NCBI GenBank assembly: GCA_015680685.1
Contig: MNCI01010025.1
Coordinates: forward strand, 376,860 to 440,859
Length of the DNA: 64,000 nt
Direction: 5' to 3'
Origin: Gnetum montanum
Taxonomy: Eukaryota; Streptophyta; Gnetopsida; Gnetales; Gnetaceae
Shown: positions 1-10,919 of the stretch, one piece after another
How positions within the stretch are numbered: position 1 is the first letter of the stretch
How the letters are laid out: the number at the start of each line of letters is the position of its first letter
Position numbers and translations under genes: made by a program
The notes under the pieces: model-generated
What the model was told of the DNA's origin: nothing
Databases searched by the model: none
The model's input: only the letters and a program-made list of their open reading frames with translations

Positions 1-752
1 CCATGCCTCCTACACTAGAACTTACAAGATATTTTATTTGTATTCTTAGGCTTTTAAAAGTCTTAATATATACTCCCTAAACCTTTGTTTCATATAATAT
101 TTTATAGTATTAAATATAAAGTTTTTAGTTACTTGTTACCGCATTTTTGCATATTTTTTGCACTTTTCTTCCTACTCTTAGTCCAATGCTAAAACCAACA
201 TTACATGTTTTCCATCATTTTCATTTAATATGCTCAGTAATAGATTTTTAAGTCCTTAGATGATTGACAAGACCACCTATGGCGCCCTAGATCCTTTCAA
301 GACCCATGAATCCTAGGCTTAAAACTATTTCATATAGAATTTTTTGGTTTTCTAACACCAATTTTTTTCGTTTCTACAATTGAATGAATAATTATATATG
401 CAGTGAAACCACCTCATCCATTACCCTTACTTTTAGTAATAATAAGTTCTTATCATGGGCATAATGTGATTTTTATCACATAAAACTAAAATTTACTCAT
501 GATCATTATGCCTAAAAGAAAAGGTGAAGGACCAAGTAGGATTAAAAAATGGTGTGATATCAAGGATTCTTTAGAATCTTTCTATAAGTACTACTAATTC
601 ATATTGATTATATCATTACTCATACTTTTATTATGATAAAAACATGATCTTTTTTACTTGTTGTTACATTGCTATGAAATTGTAAATACATGTATCCATA
701 CTTGAAGTTAGTCTTTTAGTAAATATAACATAATAAATAATTAATTCATACA
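1..752. other. AT-rich flank without recognisable genes
   Basis: I see no coding region, LTR end or tandem repeat in this stretch. It is AT-rich DNA to the left of element A1, probably very old decayed repeat sequence. Confidence 0.5.
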
Positions 753-757
753 TAAGC
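753..757. repeat. Target-site duplication of A1, left copy (TAAGC)
   Basis: TAAGC lies directly against the left end of element A1 and recurs as TAAGC at 8093-8097 directly against the right end. Five-base duplications are what gypsy integrases make. The perfect match supports 758-8092 as one insertion event. Confidence 0.85.
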
Positions 758-1553
758 TAATGAGTGGCAAGGTACCCCTACACTCAACCATATGAATACA
801 AGTGTTACACACGTGATCCAGTCGAACTTCGTAGATGAACTAGTTGTGGCATCTAGACAGTTAGCCTTAGCTCACAATCCATTGTCTTCCCACCTAGACT
901 AGTATTAGCTTTTTCACATATGGTTTAGTCTAGAGTGAGATGTATGATGGGTTTCTAATCTAATGCTACTCCTGAAGGCAATGGAAAGTAATATTATCTA
1001 AGCTAAGAGAGAAAAGGTAAGAGAATCTCATCTAGCCTAAGTGCGATCAGCATCCATTCCCTGATTATCTGTACATACCTTGGACTTCATGCATGACTAT
1101 CACTAGGATTACCAAGCATAGATCCTAGGTACACTACTAGGTTACCAAGTAGTCACACGTAAGTGCGCGTAATCAAGTCGTACTCATTCCGTATTTTAAC
1201 ATGAGTTTAAGGGTGAGAGAGATTAACTAGGAAATTAGTAAATAAAAATTAATTAAATGATTAATATAAGTAAATTCTACAATGATAAAGTAATCTTGAT
1301 ATTTACTTCTAGTCATGTGCATGTCCAAGTATGTCACACTCAAATAAAAGATGTCATACAATTATAATCACCACACTATGGGCATACACTAGAAAATAAT
1401 TCTAACTCTAAGAAGGAAAAATTACAAGAGTTTTGCTAAGGGACAAAAAACTAGATGCCTAAACTCATCTTTCTACCTCTTATTTATAGATGAGGAGATA
1501 GGTTGCAATATCGCATACATAATATCGCGGTTGCCCCAAATGATGATTCATCA
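758..1553 (-). repeat. 3' LTR of A1 (796 bp)
   Basis: The LTR is bounded by TAATGAGTGG on the left (ancestrally TGATGAGTGG) and ATTCATCA on the right. On the minus strand it starts at 1553. A TATA box (TCTATAAATA, complement of 1481-1490) sits only about 65 bases inside, so U3 is very short. Between the LTR start and the TATA box lies a degenerate palindrome made of GCGATAT and ATATCGC. The same LTR occurs at 34085-34911 and, partly, at 7611-8092. Confidence 0.85.
1481..1490 (-). promoter_or_regulatory. TATA box in the A1 3' LTR
   Basis: On the minus strand this reads TCTATAAATA followed by AGAGG. The same box with similar flanks is found in every LTR of this family: about 7983-7993, 34804-34814, 42398-42408 and 48764-48774. 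Its fixed place near the LTR start supports a pol II promoter role. Confidence 0.7.
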
Positions 1554-1563
1554 TACCCCCACG
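1554..1563 (-). promoter_or_regulatory. Polypurine tract of A1
   Basis: On the minus strand GTGGGGGTA immediately precedes the 3' LTR start. It is preceded by a conserved segment ending CATTCAGTC. The same arrangement occurs at 34912-34921 and, on the plus strand, at 48704-48713. In retroelements this tract primes plus-strand DNA synthesis. Confidence 0.75.
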
Positions 1564-1689
1564 ACTGAATGAAAACTTGTCCTCGAGTTATAGTAATTAC
1601 ACAATGGATAGGTATGGGATTATTAGATGGAAAGAAATAGGATTGTGCCATAGTATGGAATGAAAAAAAATGAAGACACAACACAAATG

Positions 1690-4515
1690 ATGTTCTACAT
1701 CTACAAAAATGGGTGGAACTCCTGTAGTTCCAAGTGGTGGTGGCTCCTCCATTGGTGCTTTCCCTTTGTCTTGTGATCCATGTTTTGAGGCTTGATGACA
1801 TTAAAGTATGGCTTGGAGCTTCTCCTCTTTGGTCTAAGGGTCTTGTTCCATCCATGCTAATGTTCCAATGTTTGATATAGTTGGCACTTCCCACAAACAG
1901 GGTATTTGCAGAAACATTTGATTGGCCTTAACATACCAAGCTGCAAACACCTGTCGTTCCTCCTCATAGGCTCTGGCTTTATCCTTGTACTCTTGAAAAT
2001 CTGCTAGCCATCGAGCCAAGTCCATTGCAACACCTTTCTATCCTTAGTAGCTGGGTTTCACCACCTCAAGTTTAGAATTTGCAACTTCTATTTTCTCCAA
2101 CAGCTTCTTCCGTTCTACAAATTCTACTTTGTATTTGATGTGGATGGTTGCTACCTACTGCTCGAGCTCTATCCTCAAGCATCTTGCTATTAACATGGAA
2201 AGGTTGTCATATCTCAGATTTTCCAACTCCATGTATGTTTTCAAATCCTGAATCTACAAGTCTCAACTCTTAACTTCCTCTTGGTGGGCGAAGGAATATG
2301 TGTCCAATATGGCCTTTCAGTTAGCATGTTGAGCACTAATAGCATTGATGTGGGCCTTGGCCATATAGATCTCCTTCTAAAGGATATTTTTGTACATCCC
2401 CACCTAATCTCAGAAGTGCTCCTTTAGCTTTTCATGTTGTTTAGCCTCATTTTTCCATAGGCTTATATCAATAGATGACTTTTGAAGAATGGCATGTACC
2501 TCCTCCATCGAGAGGGTTCGATTCTCTCTAGCTAAACAACTTATGTCTCGGTTGACTTGGATGAATTGTTCTCATAGTTGATGAAAGTGTTCCTTGAGAA
2601 TGTTCTTTTTCTTTTTCACAGTGGTCAACCAAAGTTTGTCTACAAAGAGATACTTGTTTTCTTCTTGTAAGGCCTTGAGTGCCTTGATATGGGCATAAGT
2701 TTGTGCCTATGCTACGGAGGCATCCCACACAGCCTTCTCTTTTTCATCAGCCATCTTTTTATTCTCTGCTAATACCTTGCTTAGTTGCTCAATTCTAAAA
2801 TTGTCTAGCTAGTCTATGGGAACAAATTGCAGAGGCTCCCACTATGCTGCTTGTAAGGCCATGAGTTGCTCTTGTAGTTTCTACACCTCAGCTTCAGCAT
2901 GCTTGGCACTCACTTCTATGAAGACAAGCTTCCCCTTTGTGGAAATGAAGTTTGACTAAATCATTGTAACATCTTGAGGGATTTCAAATAGGAACGTCAT
3001 TACTTTCCCTGTTTGGAGTAATTGATCAAGCGCATCCTCATGTTCTACAGGAGTCATTGAGGTTCCAACCAAAGTTTGAGCATCTTGTGCTCCTGTGAGA
3101 TTTGTCAGTGGCATAATAGGTACATTAAATGATTCTTTAATATGGTCTATGACCACTTCTATAGCTCCCATAGCATTCTGGTATTACATGACCACCATAG
3201 TAGCCCCTTCACCAGTTTCTAACTACACTTGGAAAGATGTTGTGTTTCCTGAGATCTATTGTGACCATCTACTTTTCCCTCCTCTTGTGTGAATAGAAAT
3301 TTCAACCCTTGTACGATCCAAAGAAACAGTGGGCTAAATGGCATCATCGATGATGTAGAAGAGGTTTGTGTCATCACAACTTCCCTAACTGATCGTCTTA
3401 GCGATGGCCTTGAGATGGCTCATCGATGGTCTGTAGTCTTGTGGCGATGGTGGTTGATCCTAGCCTATTCTAGGCCCTACTTCATATTGTTGTCTTGGAC
3501 CTATTCTTGGAGGTTGGCTGGGTCCTGCAAGTTGAGTTGCAGTTGGTCTAGCCATCTATTCTTCTTCTTGTTCTAGTCCCAGCTCTTCACCAGTGCTTTT
3601 CCTTAGAGCTGGCACCTTTAAAAATTCAGCATATGAAGTAGTCTAGGATTTTCGGAGGACATCATTGGTGTACCCCCAAATACTAGCATGTTAGCAAAGC
3701 TTTCTGATAAGACAAGGGAAAGGCAGCACCATCTTCCCTATCTTCCGCTCCTCAAACTGCCTTAGGATCTCTGTTAAATATAGATGGGGTAGGTTAACTT
3801 TAACCTTTCCCATCAACATTGCACATTCTCTAGCTGCATACATTGATATTATTTTCAAGCCCTTCATGGGGAAGAGGTGGTATGTTCCAATTTTAAAGTA
3901 AATCCTCTCTTCTGTCATCAACTCACCAAATGTTTTGTCTCTAACATAAGCTCTTTCCAACCAATCCCATCGCACATCGGAGTCTGAACGAGTGGATAAC
4001 TAAGCAAATTTGGGCCCTGTATTTAGAAGGTTTAACACTTTTGAAATGGCTTGAATGGAGAAATCAATTGTCACACCACAAATATTGATAGTGGTGTCTT
4101 TCTCCCTATTGTTGTCTCTCCTAGGTACTAGGCACTACTTTTAGAGGGGGTAGACCATAATGGGGATCCTTTGAGGTGATCCCTCATTGCCTCAGGAATG
4201 AACTCTACAAAATATTTGAAGTTCAATTTCACAATCACCACAGTGAATGTGGAATTTTCATGGATGGCCTAAACACAATCTTGGGGCAACATGAGATGTT
4301 GTCCATCTTCAGGTGCAGTAGCAGCTCCTCCTTCTGCCTACCCAGATCGTATGGTAGGAGGATCTTCTTGATGAATGTTGAATGATTTTTTCTCCTATTC
4401 TACATGTTTTTGGCAATATCTTATCTTCCACCTCTCTGAGATCTTTTGTTTCCACCTTGAGAAGAACCTTCCTATTATCCATGTTTCGAGGCCATCTACA
4501 ATCACACGAGGCCAA
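1690..4515 (-). pseudogene. A1 second ORF: plant-transposon-type domain plus coiled coil, decayed
   Basis: The minus strand reads as one protein of roughly 900 residues broken by stops and probably frameshifts. The N-terminal part (about 4290-3690) contains FKYFVEFIPEAMRDHLKG and later a region ending LPFPCLIRKLC. Its spacing and flavour resemble the 'putative plant transposon protein' domain often found in plant LTR elements; I assign this by eye only. A proline-rich linker follows (about 3640-3400). From about 3170 to 1830 the sequence is rich in E, K, Q and L and looks like a long coiled coil (for example KNEAKQHEKLKEHF). The C terminus is near KGKAPMEEPPP, about 130 bases before the LTR. 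It shows no RT or integrase motif. The downstream half also occurs in A2. Role unknown; env-like, packaging or captured host functions are all possible. Confidence 0.6.
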
Positions 4516-4789
4516 GTGTTAGTAAGGTTGTTTTTGAAGTTAAGTTATACCTCATTACTTGCCTTAATTAATTAATTATTTTATCTTTGTGTGATCTTGT
4601 CTAAAAGATTGTAATAATGAGTCCGTTTTTCATAGATGGTTTTTTTTCAATTTTAGATTCCCGGTATACCTAGGGATTAAATGATTTTTGGGCACAATTA
4701 TTCTAAGTGTTATAGCTAATTACCCTAGATGATGTCATTTGGGTGATGATAAATTCCAAAAAATTTAGACACTTTTCGGCAGGTGTCCC

Positions 4790-5100
4790 TCCCCCACGAC
4801 TAAGCTGAACACTTCGGGTTCAAGCAAGTTCAAACAGAATTAAAATTAGAGTACCAGCAAGCGATATATATTGTGAAAAGCAAGGGTCACTCAATCGCAA
4901 GTCATAGAGTAAATTAGAAAACTCCCTTGTGTGAATGGAAAAAATGATGCTAACTGTTGTAGGGGGGTCACCTATTTATAGGTTGCGGGGATGCAATATC
5001 ATGTATGATACATCACGTACATGATATCACGTCAGCCGCAATATCGCATACGCTATATCATGATCCTAGTGACATGAGGCACATCAAAAATACCAAATTT
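4790..5100 (-). promoter_or_regulatory. LTR-like promoter module inside A1
   Basis: Around 4970-5065 the minus strand shows ATATCGTG/CATGATAT-type palindromes followed by CCTATAAATAGG. This is the arrangement seen at the start of the family's LTRs. A2 lacks the whole 3530-5930 interval, so this may be a fragment of another LTR nested in A1. I cannot define its ends. Confidence 0.4.
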
Positions 5101-5650
5101 TTAAAGGATTTTTTTTGAAATCAATATTGTAAGCTAAGGACATTGGGCTATTATGAAGGAGTTCTAGTGTAATTACATTAATTCAAAAGGCATAATTAAT
5201 GATGATAATGTGGATTTTATCAATAAAACCTTGGGTGGTAAGAAAAAGGTTATGTGATGGTTAATGGAAAGTTGAAATTTAGAGGGGTAATAGTACGGAA
5301 AGAATGTTATGAAAAATAAGTTGAGGGTGAGAAATGGTGTGTGTGAGCTATATCACAAGTGAAGATTACAAAAGATTACACAAGTGGGTCCTCCCCAAAG
5401 AAGGTTCCAACCTATAATGCCCTTATGTAACCACACTTAACCTGTCCATGGACACTAGAAGGGTAAAATGTAATCTAGACTAATTCCACAAAACACACAC
5501 ATGTAATTATCACCAAAATGAGGTGAGAATTCTATGCTCCACGAGACACGAGCTACAATTACATGAATAGTGAGATGAGACAAACTATAGAAAGGGATTG
5601 TAGAGATTGGGATATGAGGTAACTAACCTAGGGCAGAGTTAATCCTACGT
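5100..5650 (-). repeat. Dispersed repeat, copy 1 (inverted relative to 8300-8830)
   Basis: The complement of this stretch resembles 8300-8830. Shared landmarks include ATAAGGGCATTA and CCACTTGT in the same order and spacing, and an upstream CTCA...ATTAC block. One copy lies inside A1 and the other just outside it, so this is a separate repeat family. I recognise no coding sequence in either copy. Confidence 0.45.
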
Positions 5651-6144
5651 GTAAAGCATGATTAATGTGTCATTTAACCCATCATTCCAAGATCAAGATC
5701 AAGTCCATCCTTCTAATCAGTGACATCGCATTGTTTCATCCCTTGATGAACAACTATGAGAGTACCATAACAACAAGAAGTACGATCACATGGCATTTTG
5801 TTCAAGGGAGGAGTGACTTTTTTGTTTTGTGGCACTTTTCTTTTCATTTTCCTATATTTCCTCTTTTTTTTTCTTTTTGATTACTGAATCTAGAGAATCT
5901 GCCAACCTTCAAGCATGGGTGCATGTCTTTCCAGTGGGAACCCCTAGAACAGCATTGGATTTTTCAGTGCCCTTTTGATTACTCTTACTTCCATTTTCAT
6001 TAGATCTACAAGGATCTTAGTACAACCACATTGCATGATAACTCCCATAGACACCACCAAAGAGAATCCACAAGTCCCCTTGATGTCACACCCTAATCAT
6101 TCCTCTTGGTCCATCCTTCTTCATTCTAGGTACAAAGGGTATCT

Positions 6145-7180
6145 CTAGTTTAGTGGTGGTCTCCCCCACGACTGGGATTGTTGCCACTGTGATCGAACAC
6201 AATACTTCTGTATGAACTCTGGATGTAACGTGTTTTCCCAATGCTCATGTAAATGTAACAATATTGGACATTGGCCCTTGGGGTGATCATACAGGCATAT
6301 TTTGCATTCATATGTATGATTGGTAGTTGAGCTCCTATTTTCCTTATTCCTTCTTTCCAATTGTCTAATGTTTTGTCCTGCTTCTTGGGTTGTTAAAACT
6401 CTATCTCCAATGATATCAATAAATTCTCCATACTTTTTATACGTCCATTCCAAAATCTTATTGATCTTTTCCTTGACTTCTTCTAACGATTGTTGTATCA
6501 ACAAACATGGTTCTTTCTCCTTGTGATTGGTTGATTTCTAATTTTTATGATCATGGAACTTTGTTACGTTGACATTTTGGTCCCATTGATGTTGTTCAAC
6601 ACTCTCCCATCTATCCATTTCTCCTTCTTATTTTTCTACCAGCTTAATAAGCTCTTGGACTTGATGGATTCATAGTTTGTATAGTTGGCCTTGGGCATAC
6701 ATTCCTAAGGTCTCCCTTGTTTCATTACGAAGCCCATTAATGATATGGTACACTAGCCTTTCTTTGGAAAACCCATGGCCTGGACAGTTGTTTAACAATG
6801 CATAATATCTTTCTAAGGCCATGTCCAAGGGTTCATGTTGTGCTTGTTTCCATCCTTGGATTTTTTTCCTCAACGCTGACACTCTTGCATAGGTTTTAAA
6901 TCTTTCATTAAAAAGTTCTGCCATCGTTGGCCAACGTTGTATTGAATTTGATTTTAACGATCTATACCATAATTTTTCTTGACAAACGAGCATCATAGGA
7001 AAGAACTTGAGTGTTTTTTATCAGTTATCAATGTTGTTCCACATATAGGCATCGTATAAGGCTTGTAAATGTTGATGCAGATCTAATTCCTAGCCTCTTG
7101 AGAAATTGGGAAAGTTGTTTAAATCGAGCCTGGGTAGACAACTCTCTTTACAATGCCTACAAGAGATTCGAACAGCCTCT
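6145..7180 (-). pseudogene. gag of A1 (Retrotrans_gag type), decayed
   Basis: Gag forms the capsid-like particle that packages the element RNA. The minus strand carries a gag core with LWYRSLKSNSIQRWPTMAEL, RFKTYARVSALRKKIQGW and NNCPGHGFSKERLVYHIING. These align by eye with the gag of A3 (44569-45500) and of A2. Downstream is a zinc-knuckle-like CKICLYDHPKGQCP, which is CX2CX3HX4C rather than the canonical CX2CX4HX4C. The region 6996-6670 is open for 108 codons. The upstream part has stops and at least one frameshift. It is a pseudogene. Confidence 0.75.
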
Positions 7181-7341
7181 TGTATCTACGTTAAGCTTGT
7201 AGTGGCCAGTGGGGGTTCATCATCATTGGGTAAGTTAGGCTCTCATATGTTGGGATGAAGTTGCTTTCATTCATGTTTATAAGAAACCCCCACCTCAGGT
7301 TGTGTACTCCAATCTTCATTGTCATATAATTTATTGGTTCT

Positions 7342-7610
7342 NNNNNNNNNNNNNNNNNNNNNNNNNNNNNNNNNNNNNNNNNNNNNNNNNNNNNNNNNNN
7401 NNNNNNNNNNNNNNNNNNNNNNNNNNNNNNNNNNNNNNNNNNNNNNNNNNNNNNNNNNNNNNNNNNNNNNNNNNNNNNNNNNNNNNNNNNNNNNNNNNNN
7501 NNNNNNNNNNNNNNNNNNNNNNNNNNNNNNNNNNNNNNNNNNNNNNNNNNNNNNNNNNNNNNNNNNNNNNNNNNNNNNNNNNNNNNNNNNNNNNNNNNNN
7601 NNNNNNNNNN
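7342..7610. other. Assembly gap (269 N) in A1
   Basis: The gap removes the end of the A1 internal region, its PBS and the start of its 5' LTR. Comparison with A2 (39320-39860) predicts roughly 540 missing bases, so the N count looks arbitrary or too small. Confidence 0.9.
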
Positions 7611-8092
7611 GGATTACCAAGCATAGATCCTAGGTACGCTACTAGGTTACCAAGTAGTCATACTTAAGTGCTTGTAATCAAGTCATACTCATTCCATGTT
7701 TTAACATGAGTTTAAGGGTGAGAAAGATTAACTAGGAAAGTAGTAAATAACAATTAATTAAATGATTAACCTAACTGAATGCTGCAATGATGAAGTAATC
7801 TCGATCTTTATTGCCAGTCATGTGCATGTCCAAGTATGTCACACTCAAATAAAGGATGTTGTACAATTACAATCACCACACTGCAGGCATACACTAGGAA
7901 ATAATTCTAACTCTAAGAAGGAAAAACTACAAGAGTTTGGCTAAGGGACTAAAAACTAGATGCCTAAACTCATCTATCTACCTCTTATTTATAGATGAGG
8001 AGACAGGCCATGATATCGTGTATGTGATATCGTGACTAGGCATGCAATATCGCGTACGTGATATCATGGCCACACCAAATGATGACTCATCA
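7611..8092 (-). repeat. 5' LTR of A1, partial
   Basis: This matches the corresponding part of 758-1553 and ends in GACTCATCA. It has about 31 extra bases near 8000-8070, which look like a second copy of the ATATCGTG palindrome unit upstream of the TATA box. The two LTRs of one insertion therefore differ in palindrome copy number. Confidence 0.8.
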
Positions 8093-8097
8093 TAAGC
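8093..8097. repeat. Target-site duplication of A1, right copy (TAAGC)
   Basis: It is identical to 753-757 and abuts the LTR end. Confidence 0.85.
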
Positions 8098-10900
8098 TAA
8101 CATTCATTGAGTACCACTAGAAAGACATGTTACCCATGCTTAAAGGAACCCCTCTAACCAATGTCTATGATTTCTTAAAATTAAACATTATAATTAATTA
8201 AGTGTAATTAATACTTTCTTAGTTTCTCTTACCAAGTAATGATATCTTCATGTGGTTGTGGTTAGTCTTATGGTCACGAGCCTAAGATGATAGAATGTTG
8301 TGTCATTGGTAAATATTGTGGACATGGTTAAGATCCTAGATGGATAGGTATAATTATCTTCTTAGCTACAATTGAAATTTAAAATTCATTATGACCATGG
8401 TAAGACAACTTGCATCCCATTTTCTATGATTTCTTTCCTCCATCTCAGTAATACATATAATTACAAATTTAATGATCATATATAACATAGTGCTAAATTC
8501 TTGCTAAGGGAAGTTAAAAATGCATATGTTGGATTACTAATATGATTCACATTCACTTCATTATGTACCCATGGATACTTACAAAAGTGGTTATATAAGG
8601 GCATTAAGAGCAAAATCCTACTTTGAGAAGGATCCACTTGTATAACTCTTGTGTATTCTATTTAACATTTAATTTTACATCATCTTGCTCATTTCAAGTA
8701 ATATCATTTCAATAACTCATAATAGTTAATTTATCCAATCATTTCCATCTTATATACTTCTCCTTATCATATACTTGTCCTTGTCCAAAAACATTGATAT
8801 TCATCATCTTACATCATTTTCAAGATAATTAATCACTATCGAGGCATCAATCTTTGTTAAAAAATCCTTTTAAAAAATATTAGGAACCTCTAGAAGACAC
8901 AATCTATCATTATTTCTTCAAAAATTTGAGTTAAGAATTAAAATTTTTTCAAGGATGATATTATAGCTATGTTATTGCATCAGCATGATGTCATATGTAT
9001 GATATCACCTATATAAACCATATATATACTTGTAGCCATTAGAATTTCCATCTCATTTTATTCCAAATGTATAAGGATTTCCCGTTATTTTTTATTATGT
9101 TTACATCCTTAAGCTTCTAGAGTTAAGCTCTTTTATTATGGGGCAATGCTATGGAACATCAAAAAAGTTGCAACTACTAAACATTGCTTGTGAAAAATGA
9201 TTTTGTTGATTTGGAAAGAGGGTACATATTCTTAACATTTACTCCTTCTCTACCATATTTTAAGCTAATTTTTAAATCAAGTTTCCTTAATTTTCTTTGA
9301 ATTATCCATTTTATTGATCAATATGAGAATAATTAATTATTTTAACACAAAAATTTTCAATAATTTATACCTTTCATCTTCTAAGAATATTGTGTCTTGA
9401 AGCCATCATGCTAAATTAAATAATTTTGATCTATGATTCTTAATTGATATGAATTAAATAATGTTGATAAATGATTTTTGATTTTTAATTGGAATAATTA
9501 AATAAATTTTATTTTTAATTACATTTTAAGCAATTTTCATAAATGATTTACATGAATCCCACAACCTAATGATTTAAATATGCATTAACTATAAATTTTT
9601 CTAAAGTTTCCTAACTTTTCATCAAAACCAAATTGAAGATTTTTGTTAAAATGATGAATTTACAACTTTGAAATCTTGATTCCACATAAAATTTATCTTT
9701 ATTTGCAATTTTAATTTAAACAAAAAATCTACAAAATAATAATGATTAATAAATAATTTTTTAAAAATCACTACAATCATTTCAATGATTGCAAACGACT
9801 CCAAAAAGAATGCTTGAAGCCATAGGTCTACCATAGCCATGTGAGAAAAGGATAAAAGGAGAAATAAGTAGAGGTAGAAGAAGGAATCAATCATAGGTAG
9901 AAGCATAGTCACAGGGGTAGAAATAGGAATAATAATTTTATTCTATCTAGTAGCCTGCACCTCAAACATGTTGATTTGCATAAGAAGAAGTTTTATCATT
10001 ACTGTAAGCTCCTAAACTTGGTAGATAACTAAACCTGTTAAAAGATTTTATAAGATCAATTAATGGAAAATTTTTCATATCTACAATAATATTTGAGCTA
10101 AATTTAGGACCATTTTTAGAGTTTTCTCCAATAGATATAATAGAACAACTTTAAGCATCACCATTTTGGTCAACAATTGGTAGTGGGAAGAATAATGTAC
10201 ATAGGACATATTTGAGGTAACAAAATGCATGTATTCGTGAGGTGTAGAGAAAAAGATAAATGTGGTGGTGTTGAAGACACATATGAAGTACATAAAACTA
10301 AATGCATAAGGTGCATTAGCCTAGGACATGTGAAGGAGAGTGAAGAAGGACACAAACCCACATGGTGGATTACAAACGAGTAGTTAGTAATAGGTGGTAT
10401 TATAGTGGTGTGGAGATTGATGAATAGTAGTAGTATAGTGGCACAATGATAAGTGATAGGAGTAAAACTTAGTAGTTAACAAGAGGCATTAGGACAATGG
10501 CACCATAATCAATGAATAGCAGCTAAATAGCATTGTGGCAAGTAGTAGTAGGATAATGGGTAAAGTAGTAGTCCATGAAGGTGAGGCCAGAGTATTTCAC
10601 AAGGAAGTATCTATAATTTGAAATTAAATTTCACATTTAGGTTTAAATTTAAAGTTGGCACATTGCAAGAATTATATCTAGATCACCACACTTAAGAACA
10701 TAGGCCTAAATCAAACATACATCATCACAATTAACAAGATAGTGTTGATCATGATTCACTATTCAATTCAATAATTATCATGTATTTTAATTAATTCCTA
10801 TTTCTATTATAAAGTACCTTATTAATATGATGATTAAATAGTTAATTATTTTAAGCATTTTATTCATTATGACATTGTTTATGATTTACAAATATTAAGT
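8098..10900. other. AT-rich DNA without recognisable genes
   Basis: Apart from the dispersed repeat copy at about 8300-8830, I see no gene, LTR end or clear repeat here. The few short ORFs show no family features. Confidence 0.5.
8300..8830 (+). repeat. Dispersed repeat, copy 2
   Basis: This is the plus-strand partner of the inverted copy at 5100-5650. The clearest stretch is about 8565-8650 (ATAAGGGCATTA, then GGATCCACTTGT). Confidence 0.45.
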
Positions 10901-10919
10901 TTAACTTATTGTATGATGT

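Larger units (their letters stand above)
758..8092 (-). mobile_element. A1: non-autonomous Athila-like LTR retrotransposon
   Basis: A complete minus-strand element flanked by a perfect TAAGC duplication. Its 5' LTR is at the right (partly lost in an N gap) and its 3' LTR at the left (758-1553). The LTR ends are TGATGA and TCATCA, with the left end mutated to TAATGA. Reading on the minus strand, the order is LTR, gag (about 7180-6145), non-coding and possibly nested DNA, a second long ORF (about 4515-1690), polypurine tract, LTR. I find no reverse transcriptase, RNase H or integrase. Assignment to the Athila/Tat group rests on the tRNA-Asp type PBS in relatives A2 and A3 and on the protease of A3; here the PBS is inside the gap. 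Mobility must have depended on enzymes supplied by another element. Confidence 0.85.

Noticed and set aside
7267-7667. Several frames of about 100 codons
   Set aside because: They consist almost wholly of N and only bridge the assembly gap.
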